Shown: positions 42,601 through 51,810 of the stretch, piece by piece
Layout of the letters: each line of letters starts with the position of its first letter
How positions within the stretch are numbered: the first letter of the stretch is position 1
Assembly (NCBI GenBank): GCA_017533565.1
Contig: JAFXHU010000010.1
Location: forward strand, 1-52,926
Length of the DNA: 52,926 nucleotides
Direction of reading: 5' to 3'
Source: Clostridia bacterium
Lineage (GTDB): Bacteria; Bacillota; Clostridia; Oscillospirales; CAG-272
The notes under the pieces: generated by a model
The model's input: only the letters and a program-made list of their open reading frames with translations
Databases searched by the model: none
What the model was told of the DNA's origin: nothing
Made by a program: the position numbers and the translations under genes

Positions 42601-43831
42601 AGTCAAGCTCTTTTCTGTATTTATTTTCCTCCGCGTCGTTACAGTAAACGAAGTGTCCCTCCGAAATCTCGCGAAGCGAGGGCTTATCAACCGAATAATC
42701 ATGCTCGGCAAGAGCGTTATAAACTATTCTCTTTCGCTTTTTCTCGCTAATCGGGTCGGGAAGCGGAATTGCCGAAAGCAGGGAGCGTGTGTATGGATGA
42801 AGCGGATGCTTGAAAAGCTCCTCCGAATCCGCAAGCTCCACGAGCTTTCCGAAATACATAACGCCTATACGGTCGGAGAAATATTTAACAACCGAAAGGT
42901 CGTGCGCGATAAACAAAACGGTAAGCCCGAATTGCTCCTTCAGCTCGCTTAACAGGTTGATAACCTGTGCCTGAATCGAAACGTCGAGTGCGGAAACGGG
43001 CTCGTCGGCAATAATCATCTCGGGGCGCATAATTACCGAGCGCGCAATTCCTATTCTCTGCTTCTGTCCTCCCGAAAACTCGTGCGGATATCTTCCCGCA
43101 TGCTCTCTTACGAGTCCGACAAGCTCAAGAATTTCGTACACTCTCTCGTCGATATACTCCCTATCCCTTATGCCGTTGATTACAAGCCCCTCCGAGATAA
43201 TCTCCCTTACGGTCATTCGGGGGTTAAGAGATGACACGGGGTCCTGGAAAATCATTTGAATTTGTGTTACGAGCCGCGTGTTTTTGGCAATACGGCGTTT
43301 TTCCCCGTACTCCCGCTTAAGCCTTGCAAGCTCCTCGGAATTTCCAGCCTCGCTCGCCTCACGGATAAGCGGCTTATACCTTTCGTCAAGCTCGCTTACG
43401 AGCCTTGCGGCATAGCTTTTGTCGCAGTCCCCCGCATCCTTTACGGCGGCTTTCATCTCGGCGCGCACTTTAGCAATAAGCCTATTTCGCTCCGCCCTTA
43501 ACGCCTTTTTGTCACCGCCCTCGGCGGTCTTTATTTTTTCGGCGTATTCCTTTTTCAAGGCGGAGATTTTGTCGGTATAATCCCTCGTTCCCGCGGCAAT
43601 GCGCTGTCCCTTATAGAACACGCTACCGCCCGTAATTTTGTGAATTTTGATAATCGAGCGTCCCGTCGTGGTTTTTCCGCAGCCCGACTCTCCGACAAGC
43701 CCGAAAACCTCGCCCTTCTTTATGTCGAAGGACACGTGATCGACCGCGCGAAGCTCCCGCTTTCCAAGCTTGAAGAACTGCGAAAGATTATCCACTCGGA
43801 GCAAAACGTCATTCGGTATTTTATTCTCCAT
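42593..43831 (-). CDS. oppF: Oligopeptide-type ABC transporter ATP-binding protein (OppF/DppF-like) with a 100-residue insertion
   Basis: 412 aa cytosolic ATPase. Walker A GESGCGKT is at 47-54, the Q-loop FQDP at 195-198, the signature HEFSGGQKQR, Walker B MIIADEP and the H-loop IAHDLSVV all intact, plus the C-terminal oligopeptide-transporter domain (HPYTRSLLSAIPLPDP). Between Walker A and the Q-loop lies a Lys/Glu/Ala-rich segment (about 82-185, predicted helical, coiled-coil-like) absent from ordinary OppF, whose Q-loop is near residue 95. It overlaps the upstream oppD-like gene by 11 bases. The substrate of the system is unknown. Confidence 0.92.
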   Translation of the reverse strand: MENKIPNDVLLRVDNLSQFFKLGKRELRAVDHVSFDIKKGEVFGLVGESGCGKTTTGRSIIKIHKITGGSVFYKGQRIAAGTRDYTDKISALKKEYAEKIKTAEGGDKKALRAERNRLIAKVRAEMKAAVKDAGDCDKSYAARLVSELDERYKPLIREASEAGNSEELARLKREYGEKRRIAKNTRLVTQIQMIFQDPVSSLNPRMTVREIISEGLVINGIRDREYIDERVYEILELVGLVREHAGRYPHEFSGGQKQRIGIARSVIMRPEMIIADEPVSALDVSIQAQVINLLSELKEQFGLTVLFIAHDLSVVKYFSDRIGVMYFGKLVELADSEELFKHPLHPYTRSLLSAIPLPDPISEKKRKRIVYNALAEHDYSVDKPSLREISEGHFVYCNDAEENKYRKELDCE

Positions 43832-46022
43832 CAGAGCCTCCTCCGTTTCTTGTCTTCATTCGCTCTATGCGGTCCCTTATCGTTTTGGGAATATCAACGT
43901 GCGGTGCATCGGGATGAAGCAGCCAGGTTGCCGCCCTGTGCGTTTCGGAAATTTCAAACATCGGAGGGGGCATCTCAAAGTCTATCTTCATCGCGTATTT
44001 GTTTCTCGGAGCAAAGGCGTCGCCCACGGGCGGGTAAATCAGGTTTGGCGGCGTGCCGGGAATTGCATCCAGCCTTTCGCTCGTATCAAGGTCGGGCATA
44101 GACGAGAGCAACGCCCAGGTGTACGGGTGGCGCGGATCGTAGAATACGTCCTCGCTCGTTCCCTCCTCCACGATTTTGCCCGCGTACATAACGGCAATCC
44201 TGTCCGCCATATTCGCAACGACTCCGAGGTCGTGGGTTATAAATATTACCGAGAGATTTCTCTCTCTTTTAAGCTTGTTGATAAGCTCGAGGATTTGCGC
44301 CTGAATGGTTACGTCAAGCGCCGTCGTCGGCTCGTCGCATATCAAAACATCGGGATTTGCCGCAAGGGCAATCGCAATTACTATTCTTTGGCGCATACCG
44401 CCCGAAAACTCAAACGGATACTGCTTAAAGCGGATACGGGCGTCGGGAATACCGACCTCCTCCATAAGCTTTATCGCCTTATCGCGCGCCATTCTTTTCG
44501 TCACCCTGTAAACCACCTCGGACGCCCTGCCCTTCAGGTAGTCTATAAGTCCGACGGCGTGGGCGTGAATATCCCTCTCGCCCTCCGCGTCAAGAGCGCG
44601 GTTATATACCGCGGCAAGCCTGTCGATAACCGAAATTATCTCCGCGCGAAGCTCGTCAAGGTCGTAAACGTTTTTCGGAGCAACCCTCCAATCGACCTTT
44701 TTACCGCGGGCAACGAGTGCCTCTCGCCTTGCGCTTTGCTTTTCGTATCTTTTTTCCTCCTTCGGATTAAGGCTCTCGTAGCGGAAATATTTATCCACCG
44801 CGCTTTGAAGCGAGCCGCCGAAGGTGTATGCAACGTTATCCTTTATATATTCAAGACGGTCGATTGCGTTCTCCACGGCGTCAACCGCACGCTTTACCTC
44901 GGCTTTTGCCTCGGAGGGAATAAGCCTTTCGGAGGAGAAATATTTTCTCACACCGTCAAGCACCGAAAGAGCCTCGCGCTTTTTGGCAAGCGAGCTTGCG
45001 TAGGAGTGCCTGATTGCAAGCTCCTCGTAGCTTATAAACTCCTCCATATACTCGCGGTTGAGGTATTCGAGCGCCATTTGATTTACTCCCGCAATATCGC
45101 GGTAGTCGAGGCTTGCCTCGGGGTTGCGGAGCAAATAATAGCCGATACGGAAGAAATTCGGCTTTTCCGCAGCCAAAAGCCTCTCAAGAAGCTGCTCCGT
45201 GCGCTCAAGCGCCGAAAGAAGTCGGTCGGAAAGCAAATATGGCTGTGCTGCTCCGTTTTCGTCCTTTGCCACCGTGTATGCCTTTCTTTCAAGCGCAATC
45301 TCGTTGCAAAGCGTATCTATCTCGCCGTCCGCGCCCGCGCTGAAAAACGGGTTTTTGACAAGCTTTAATATGCTTACGAACTCAAGGAGCGTTTTTTTGA
45401 CCTCCACCCTCTGCTTTTTCGACGCGCGGAAAACGAAATCCTTTATATCCGAGAGAAGTCCCTCCGCATAATTAGAGGATAGGTTGTACGCGTTTTCGAG
45501 CTTTATGGCAAGAATGTTAAAGCCGTCGAAGGTTTCAATCATTTCGGGGATTTTCGCCGCATCGATTTCGGGGTGGCTTTCCGCCGCCTCCGTCATATTT
45601 TGCTTCAGGCATTCAAGCATGGAATTAAATTCCGCCCTTGCCCTTTTGCGGTTGGTTTTGTTTTTGAGGAGCATTGCCTCGGTAATCTGACGTCCAATTT
45701 TTACGATGGGGTCAAGGCTTGACAGCGGGTCCTGGAAAATCATAGAGATTTTATCTCCGCGTATCTTGCACATCTCCTCCTCGGAGATTTTAAGCATATC
45801 CCGTCCGTCGTAAAGAATCTCGCCCGACTCCACGATGGAGTTTCCCGCAAGAATACCGAGAATAGCCTTCGAGGTTACGGATTTTCCCGACCCCGATTCA
45901 CCGACTATCGCAAGCGTTTCGCCACGCTTAAGGTTAAAGGATATATTCCTTACCGCCTTTAAAATACCGCTGCTCGTGCGGAAGGATATTTTCAGATTTT
46001 TAACTTCGAGAATATTATCCAT
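43821..46022 (-). CDS. oppD: Oligopeptide-type ABC transporter ATP-binding protein (OppD/DppD-like) with a 385-residue insertion
   Basis: 733 aa, about twice the usual 330-350. Walker A GESGSGKS (41-48) and Q-loop FQDP (96-99) are followed by a long helical, charged region (about 125-525), and only then the signature FEFSGGMRQR (from 538), Walker B LICDEP, the H-loop THDLGVV and the C-terminal HPYTWALLSSMPDLD domain. All ATPase motifs are intact, so the protein should work. The insertion sits between the Q-loop and the signature, in the helical subdomain that contacts the permease. GGAGGAATAAA precedes the ATG at 46022. Confidence 0.92.
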   Translation of the reverse strand: MDNILEVKNLKISFRTSSGILKAVRNISFNLKRGETLAIVGESGSGKSVTSKAILGILAGNSIVESGEILYDGRDMLKISEEEMCKIRGDKISMIFQDPLSSLDPIVKIGRQITEAMLLKNKTNRKRARAEFNSMLECLKQNMTEAAESHPEIDAAKIPEMIETFDGFNILAIKLENAYNLSSNYAEGLLSDIKDFVFRASKKQRVEVKKTLLEFVSILKLVKNPFFSAGADGEIDTLCNEIALERKAYTVAKDENGAAQPYLLSDRLLSALERTEQLLERLLAAEKPNFFRIGYYLLRNPEASLDYRDIAGVNQMALEYLNREYMEEFISYEELAIRHSYASSLAKKREALSVLDGVRKYFSSERLIPSEAKAEVKRAVDAVENAIDRLEYIKDNVAYTFGGSLQSAVDKYFRYESLNPKEEKRYEKQSARREALVARGKKVDWRVAPKNVYDLDELRAEIISVIDRLAAVYNRALDAEGERDIHAHAVGLIDYLKGRASEVVYRVTKRMARDKAIKLMEEVGIPDARIRFKQYPFEFSGGMRQRIVIAIALAANPDVLICDEPTTALDVTIQAQILELINKLKRERNLSVIFITHDLGVVANMADRIAVMYAGKIVEEGTSEDVFYDPRHPYTWALLSSMPDLDTSERLDAIPGTPPNLIYPPVGDAFAPRNKYAMKIDFEMPPPMFEISETHRAATWLLHPDAPHVDIPKTIRDRIERMKTRNGGGSDGE

Positions 46023-46023
46023 T

Positions 46024-47631
46024 TTATTCCTCCACACCGCGCAGGGACGGGTTGAACGCATCGCGCAAGCCGTTTCCGAAAAGATTAAAGCATATCATAA
46101 GAAGCGAAATTACAGCCGCGGGGAAAAGCATCAGATGCGGATAGGTGGTCCAAAGCTTTTCCGCATTCGAAAGAAGCGTTCCCACCGAGGTTTGCGTCGG
46201 CGAGCCGAGAGATACGATTCCGAGATAGCTTAACATACTCTCGCTGAATATAACGCTCGGAATTGCGAGAACCGAGGCGGTAATAATCGTGCCGAGGGTA
46301 TTCGGGAAAATATGCTTCCAAATAACGCGCCTGTCCCTCGCTCCGAGGGTTCGCGCAGCCATAACGTACTCCTGATTTTTAAAGCGGTAGAACTGTGTTC
46401 GCACAAGGCTCGCCGTTCCAATCCACCCCGTAAGCACGAAGGCAAACAAAAGACTCGGTATTGCGCCCGCCTTTGCCGCCAAATGTATCTGGAACAGGGT
46501 CGCGACGACGATAAACGGAACTCCCGAAAGCACGTAGGAGATAAACTCCAAAACGAGGTCAACGTTTCCGCCGTAATAGCCCTCAACAGCGCCGTACATT
46601 GCACCGATAATAAAGTTAATCGCGAAAATGCACACCGCAAGAAGCAGAGAAAGGCGAATGCCTATGGCAAGCCTGTACGCCATATCGTAGCCCGAGGTAT
46701 CCGTGCCGAAGAAGAATTCAGGCTCTCTGCCCTCGTGCGTATATCTGTAATAATTGTAGTAGAGCGTTCTTACTCTGTACATAGCGGTTTCCTGCGTACC
46801 GCCGCCGACGTAGTTAAAGTAAACGAGATTGCCGTCCGCATCTCTTTGGTAGTTATCCTCGAGCACGAGGTCGTTTATATCGTCGTACTTTATAATCACG
46901 GCGTTGCCCTGGCTGTTAATTCGCACAGGCTCGCCCCTCGAATTAGTCTTGTACCACCAGTTTGCCGCGGTGTTGGTATCGCCGGAGGATTCGGCAAAAT
47001 TGTACTCGTTTTTCGCTATCATCGGGTACAAAAGCTGAATTCCCGTTTCCTCCTGCCAAGCGAGCATACGCTGGTATTCCTCCTGCTCGACGTCCTCGTA
47101 GCTAAAGCCAACCTGAAGATAATCGTCAACCATTGCGTTATACATAAGCTTTTCGTTTCTGCCCTGCATAACCTTTTCGATTGACTTGATTTTCGTTACG
47201 GGCTGAAGCTCTCCCGCATTCGCAAGAGCCTCTCCTATCGAGGGAATGTTCTCGAAATCCGTGCCCGCGGCAATGCCAATTCCAACGATGTTGGCAAAGC
47301 CCTTTTCGTTATACTGTATTTCAAGGTCGCCCGTCAAAATTCCGATTTTGGAGAGGGTAAGATTGCGCGGAACCTTGTTCTGATATCTTGTGTTTGCAAC
47401 CGTGCCAATATTCGCGGGATTGAAAAACGGAACGATTATTGCAAAAAGCACGATGCAAAGAATAATTATAGCGGCAACAATCGATGCCTTGTTCTTGCAA
47501 AAGCGATTCCATGCGTCGTGGAAATAGCCAATCGGCTTATCCTCGAATTTCTGGTCCTTTATACGCTCGCCGCGTGCGACGAACTCAAATTTTTCCTTTG
47601 GGATTGATACAATATTCGTGCTTTTATCCAT
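46024..47631 (-). CDS. oppC: Oligopeptide-type ABC transporter permease (OppC-like) with a 200-residue extracytoplasmic insertion
   Basis: 535 aa against about 300 for ordinary OppC. A cytoplasmic start and TM1 (51-70) are followed by about 235 residues before the family landmark FFFGTDTSGYD (307-316), which normally comes about 40 residues after TM1. The added segment is Asn/Tyr/Asp-rich and should lie outside the membrane. The remaining five helices and the EAA loop (AARTLGARDRRVIWKHIFPN) are normal. One base separates it from the oppB-like gene and from the oppD-like gene. Confidence 0.92.
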   Translation of the reverse strand: MDKSTNIVSIPKEKFEFVARGERIKDQKFEDKPIGYFHDAWNRFCKNKASIVAAIIILCIVLFAIIVPFFNPANIGTVANTRYQNKVPRNLTLSKIGILTGDLEIQYNEKGFANIVGIGIAAGTDFENIPSIGEALANAGELQPVTKIKSIEKVMQGRNEKLMYNAMVDDYLQVGFSYEDVEQEEYQRMLAWQEETGIQLLYPMIAKNEYNFAESSGDTNTAANWWYKTNSRGEPVRINSQGNAVIIKYDDINDLVLEDNYQRDADGNLVYFNYVGGGTQETAMYRVRTLYYNYYRYTHEGREPEFFFGTDTSGYDMAYRLAIGIRLSLLLAVCIFAINFIIGAMYGAVEGYYGGNVDLVLEFISYVLSGVPFIVVATLFQIHLAAKAGAIPSLLFAFVLTGWIGTASLVRTQFYRFKNQEYVMAARTLGARDRRVIWKHIFPNTLGTIITASVLAIPSVIFSESMLSYLGIVSLGSPTQTSVGTLLSNAEKLWTTYPHLMLFPAAVISLLMICFNLFGNGLRDAFNPSLRGVEE

Positions 47632-47632
47632 A

Positions 47633-48595
47633 TTATCTCTCTCCCATTCTTATTCTCGGATCGATAAATCCGTAGCTTATATCTACAATAATACCCGCCA
47701 AAAGGCTTACAAAGGTATAGAAAATACTGTCCATCATAAATACGTCGTAGTCACGAAGAGTGACAGACTTTATATAAAGCTGACCTACGCCGGGTATCGA
47801 GAAAATCTGCTCAATAATCATAGAGCCGCCAAGAATGCCGATAAAGCTTCCGATAATACCGGGAAGTATGGGCACCATCGCGTTTTTGAGCGCGTGTCTT
47901 GTCGTTGCCTGCGCCCTCGTAAGTCCCTTCGTCCGCGCAAGAAGCATATAGTCCATAGTGAGCGTTTCGGTAAGCTCCGCACGGGTTGACCTTGCCAAGC
48001 CCGCAATAGTACCGAAGGAAAGCGAAAGAATTGCGGGAATCATAGAGTGGAACATCTTCCAGGTAAACCAGCCGCCCGAATCGTTAAGCGAAAGAATGGT
48101 CGGCGGGAAAAGGTCCAGCTTAAAGTAAAGTAAATACTGCACGAGGAAGGCGTAAACGTAGCTTGGCACCGAAACGAAAAGGATAACCATAACGCTTACG
48201 GCGTGGTCCTGCCACTTATTCTTTTTAATCGCGGCGTAAATTCCCGCGCAAATACCGATGGGAATCGCAAAAAGAAGCGAGTAGAGATTTACGAGAACCG
48301 TCGGCAAAAGACGCCCAACGAGAAGGTCCCACGCGGGTGTCGTAGTGTCGATTTTCCAGGACGTGCCGAAATCCCATTCGGTAAATATACCCTTCAGATA
48401 ATTAAAATACTGTACCAAAAGGGGGTCGTTGTAGCCACGCGCATCCCAAATCTGCTCTATTATATCCTTTTGCGCGGTGTTCGTGCCCTCGGGCGGGGAC
48501 ATCGGCAATACTCGGATAAGCAAAAAGCAGATGGTTGTTATGCAAAACAGGGCTATAAGCATAAGCAATAATCGCTTAAAAATATACTTAATCAT
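47633..48595 (-). CDS. oppB: Oligopeptide-type ABC transporter permease (OppB-like)
   Basis: 320 aa, normal length. Six membrane helices beginning MIKYIFKRLLLMLIALFCITT, the periplasmic-side loop with WDFGTSW, and the EAA loop (LLARTKGLTRAQATTRHALKNAMVP) that docks on the ATPases. C-terminal IIVDISYGFIDPRIRMG is typical of OppB/DppB. It lies 245 bases downstream of the binding-protein gene, with a strong hairpin in between, and heads the permease/ATPase part of the operon. Confidence 0.93.
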   Translation of the reverse strand: MIKYIFKRLLLMLIALFCITTICFLLIRVLPMSPPEGTNTAQKDIIEQIWDARGYNDPLLVQYFNYLKGIFTEWDFGTSWKIDTTTPAWDLLVGRLLPTVLVNLYSLLFAIPIGICAGIYAAIKKNKWQDHAVSVMVILFVSVPSYVYAFLVQYLLYFKLDLFPPTILSLNDSGGWFTWKMFHSMIPAILSLSFGTIAGLARSTRAELTETLTMDYMLLARTKGLTRAQATTRHALKNAMVPILPGIIGSFIGILGGSMIIEQIFSIPGVGQLYIKSVTLRDYDVFMMDSIFYTFVSLLAGIIVDISYGFIDPRIRMGER

Positions 48596-48764
48596 TTTTT
48601 CAACCTTTCAGAAGCGTAATACCGCCCCCGTTAACCGCACGGGAAAGCGGGAGTCGGCGGATGCGAAATAACAGACGCATCACGTGGATCTGATAAATAA
48701 AACGTCATAAAATTGTCCGTTCTTGGTTTCAAACGGGCAAAAAACAGCCATCTCTAAACGGCAA

Positions 48765-48794
48765 GTAATGGGAGAACTCGCATTCTCCCATTAC
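48765..48794 (-). other. Perfect 12-bp inverted repeat between the binding-protein and permease genes
   Basis: GTAATGGGAGAA and TTCTCCCATTAC are separated by 6 bases and followed on neither strand by a T run. It is more likely an mRNA-stabilising or processing hairpin than a full terminator, allowing more binding protein than permease. Confidence 0.8.
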
Positions 48795-48840
48795 CCATTA
48801 TTCTATGCCAAAAGACAAATTTTACACTTAAATTTTAAAA

Positions 48841-51645
48841 TTAGGTGTAGTTAAGCACGCCGCCCTGGTCTGCAACGTAAGCTGCCCACTCTGCATCGGT
48901 GTAGTTATAGGTCATAAGACGGAGTCCGCCGTAGCCGTACATAATGTTGTAGTTCTGGGTGTAGTAGTCAGCCTTGTAGGAGAGAAGCGAGCAGATGGTC
49001 GTGCCTGCAAGAGGAATTCTGTAGTAAAGCTTAAGGTAAGCCTCCTCAAGCATAGCGGTAATCTCAAGCTTGGTTTCCATGCTGTCATCTGCAAACTCTG
49101 CAGTACCTATCATAGAGTTGGACCACTCCTGCCAGGTCATGGTATAGTCCTTGCCGTCAACGGTAAGGGTAAGCTCCTCTGTCGTGGGATCCCAGCATCC
49201 AAGCTCGTTTACGCCGTACTGGTCGGGGTCCATATAGGTCTGGAAGTTACGGAAGGGATAGAATGCAGCACCGCCCCATGCGCCGTAGCCGATAGCGAAC
49301 TTGCCCGCGGGAACGTCAGCGTATCTGTCCTCGATGTTACCGATTGCCTCGAAGGTAATCGTGCCAAATCCCGAGCCTGCAAGAGCAGCGTTGATATACT
49401 CGTTAAGCTTTGCAACCTGCTTGTTATCGTCCTCCTGGAGAGCGCCCTTTGCCCAACCGATCTGAATCTTGATGGGCTCGCCTGCGGTGTAAATGCCTGC
49501 CTCAACAAGCTCGTCGCATGCGGTCTTCATAAGAGCCTTTGCCTCGGTGAGGTTGTAGCCTGTAATGGACTTGTAAGCCTCCTCGAGAGTAGCGTAAAGC
49601 TCGCCCTCGCCGTACTTAACGCCATAGAGGTTACAAATAGCCTGCATAGCGGGCTCGGAGCTTCTGTAAGAGGAGTAGGGATCGTTGTAAATATCGTAGT
49701 GGTAAAGCTTATTCATAAGAGAGTAAGCAGGGGTCCAAGCCTGTGTTACGGTAACGTAATCGGCTCTGTTAATCGCAAGGGACATAGCCTTACGGAAGTT
49801 ATCGTTGGTAAGAACAACCGAGTTGGTGTTTACGCCGGAATCGTCAAGCGCAGTAAGTGTATCAAGACCGGTGTTGAAGAAGAAGGACATTGTATAGGTC
49901 TCGTCCTCCTTGTAAAGTCTGTCGGAAAGAGCAAACTTCGAAAGCTCTGCAGCTGTGGGAGAGTATTCCATAAGCTCGCCCTTGAAGAACTTCTGGTTAG
50001 CAACCTGCTCATCCATTACGTCGATAACGATCTTGGTGGTCTGGTACTGCTGGTGCTTCTTGCCGTCAACCTCAAAGTTGGTTTCGGAATAAAGCTCGCC
50101 GTTTTCAAGCTTCGTGAAGCCGTACCAGTTCTCGTTCTGAACGTAAACTACCTGCTTATCGTCCTCAAAGGAGGAGATCTTGTAGGTACCGTAGGACATA
50201 GAGGTTTCCTTGGAGGTGCAGTAATTGGTTACAATAAGACCGCCCTCCTCCTTCTTACCTGCCTCGTAAAGGGGCTCGTAAACAAGCCAAGTATCGGTGC
50301 AGGAGGTAAGGAAGTAGTTGATGTCGATAGCGTTCTGGCAAACGTAGCGAATGGTGTAATCGTCAACCTTGTAGCAGCCGACGCTGTCATACTCTACCTT
50401 TTCGCCGATGCCCGCATAGTAGAATACGAACTCACGGTACAAGGTATCATCTACAACGAGATCACCGTTTTCGTCGGTTATGAAATCGTAATTGTGAGTA
50501 CCTACAGTTCCCTCGGGAGCCTTAACGTAATCCTGAGCCTCTTCGTCCCAAACGTACTGTCCGTCCTCTGCCTCAACAAAGCCCATAGCGTAGATGGACA
50601 TACCGAACGCGCTGAGGTACTGGTCCATAACGTATATAACCTTATCGTAGTTTTCGGCGGTTACGGGGATGTAGCCGTAAACGTTGGTAGCCTCGTCAAG
50701 CTCATTGAGATAGGTAAGACCGAAAAGGGTCTGAATCTTCTCGCCGTTTTCGTCAAGCTTGTAAACGGGTTTTCCTTCCTCGTCGAGAACGACGCCGTAC
50801 TTGTGGGTACCTGTGGTGCCTTCGGGAGCCTCAACGTACTCCTGAGCCTCTTCGTCCCAAACGTGAGTGCCGTTTTCGTCCTCAAGCCAATCCATCTCGT
50901 ACTCATAGGCGTCTCTGATATAGCCGTAATCGTACGCAATCTCCTCAAAGGAGTAGCCTGCAAGAGTCATTCCGGTGGTGGTGATGTTGATGAAGATCTG
51001 CTTGTCGGAAAGATCAAGGCTGTAGTCGGGAGTATCATTCTCTCCGTAGGGAGGAACAACAGGGGCGTAGATAGGAGCCTCGGAATTGTAGAAAGCCAAG
51101 CCGCCCGCAACTGCAGACTCGCCGGAGATGTAGAGGTTAGCTCTGTAGTTTCTCATCTTGGAGTCGAGAAGCTGCTTCATCGAGTAGATGTAAGTATCAG
51201 CGTTGATAGCCACGCCGTTTTCCCACTTTGCATCGGGATTAAGCCTAATCTCGTAAACGTATCCGGAAGTTACATCGGATGCCGCAGTATCCTTTGGAAG
51301 AGAGCAGGCATACTTGGTAAGGTCAGCCTGGTTCTGTGCGGTTACGTCGGTGATGGAGGTAGCCATCTCGTAAACCCACTGGTAAATACCGTTTTCGGTA
51401 TCCTTGGGCGCCAAGGTTACAAAGGGAGAGGTGATAAAGCCGAGAATTGATGAGTCTGCGTTGGTCTCCCATGTGTGAGGATTCCAGTTGTTACCAAGAG
51501 CGGTAGACCAGCTGTTATATGTGTACTCATCCTTTACTACGGCGTCGGGATTCTTCTTCTTACAGGAAGCAAGAATTGCCATAGCGGATACGAGCAAGCA
51601 TACTGTGAGAGCCAAGCAAAGAACTCTTTTAAATGTCTTGTTCAT
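48841..51645 (-). CDS. Oversized lipoprotein solute-binding protein of the oligopeptide-type ABC transporter (family 5)
   Basis: 934 aa against about 530-600 for most OppA/DppA proteins. A lipoprotein signal (MNKTFKRVLCLALTVCLLVSAMAILASC) places the lipid on C28. The SBP_bac_5 fold is recognisable from WENGVAINADTYIYSMKQLLD, the KISSFEDDKQVVYVQNENWYG block and FRKAMSLAINRADY. The extra length lies mainly at about residues 225-400, where a segment is duplicated: VWDEEAQ(E/D)YV(E/K)APEGT(T/V)GTH recurs at about 258 and 360. The protein is very rich in Tyr, Asp and Glu. AAGGAAACAC precedes the ATG. It is first in the operon, driven by the promoter at 51781-51810. Confidence 0.9.
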   Translation of the reverse strand: MNKTFKRVLCLALTVCLLVSAMAILASCKKKNPDAVVKDEYTYNSWSTALGNNWNPHTWETNADSSILGFITSPFVTLAPKDTENGIYQWVYEMATSITDVTAQNQADLTKYACSLPKDTAASDVTSGYVYEIRLNPDAKWENGVAINADTYIYSMKQLLDSKMRNYRANLYISGESAVAGGLAFYNSEAPIYAPVVPPYGENDTPDYSLDLSDKQIFINITTTGMTLAGYSFEEIAYDYGYIRDAYEYEMDWLEDENGTHVWDEEAQEYVEAPEGTTGTHKYGVVLDEEGKPVYKLDENGEKIQTLFGLTYLNELDEATNVYGYIPVTAENYDKVIYVMDQYLSAFGMSIYAMGFVEAEDGQYVWDEEAQDYVKAPEGTVGTHNYDFITDENGDLVVDDTLYREFVFYYAGIGEKVEYDSVGCYKVDDYTIRYVCQNAIDINYFLTSCTDTWLVYEPLYEAGKKEEGGLIVTNYCTSKETSMSYGTYKISSFEDDKQVVYVQNENWYGFTKLENGELYSETNFEVDGKKHQQYQTTKIVIDVMDEQVANQKFFKGELMEYSPTAAELSKFALSDRLYKEDETYTMSFFFNTGLDTLTALDDSGVNTNSVVLTNDNFRKAMSLAINRADYVTVTQAWTPAYSLMNKLYHYDIYNDPYSSYRSSEPAMQAICNLYGVKYGEGELYATLEEAYKSITGYNLTEAKALMKTACDELVEAGIYTAGEPIKIQIGWAKGALQEDDNKQVAKLNEYINAALAGSGFGTITFEAIGNIEDRYADVPAGKFAIGYGAWGGAAFYPFRNFQTYMDPDQYGVNELGCWDPTTEELTLTVDGKDYTMTWQEWSNSMIGTAEFADDSMETKLEITAMLEEAYLKLYYRIPLAGTTICSLLSYKADYYTQNYNIMYGYGGLRLMTYNYTDAEWAAYVADQGGVLNYT

Positions 51646-51780
51646 AATAGTGTTTCCTTTCCTTATTTATATAATTGCCACATTGGACGAATTATATAGT
51701 AATGTATTTTTACCAAGACGGAGTGCCGAGGGGTCATGCTACCCTTTTCCCGTGGACGAATCCGCAATTGATATGCCGAT

Positions 51781-51810
51781 ATTATAAGCAAAAAGGGGGT
51801 GATTTGTCAA
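51781..51810 (-). promoter_or_regulatory. Sigma-A promoter for the ABC transporter operon
   Basis: On the minus strand TTGACA (51805-51810) and TATAAT (51781-51786) with an 18-base spacer containing C5T5. The leader is about 125 bases. No known riboswitch fold was recognised in it. Confidence 0.88.

Noticed and set aside
43770-45368. 532-codon plus-strand frame
   Set aside because: Antisense to the oppD-like gene. It covers the insertion, but the minus frame carries all ATPase motifs, so the long antisense frame reflects codon bias.
48765-48794. Full intrinsic terminator after the binding-protein gene
   Set aside because: The stem is strong but there is no T run on the transcribed strand.
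49699-51450. 583-codon plus-strand frame
   Set aside because: Antisense to the binding-protein gene. Its Val/Gly/Leu-rich translation has no domain and no ribosome site.
51646-51773. Riboswitch or T-box in the transporter leader
   Set aside because: No conserved core or paired architecture of a known class was recognised by eye. A covariance-model search (Rfam) would settle it.
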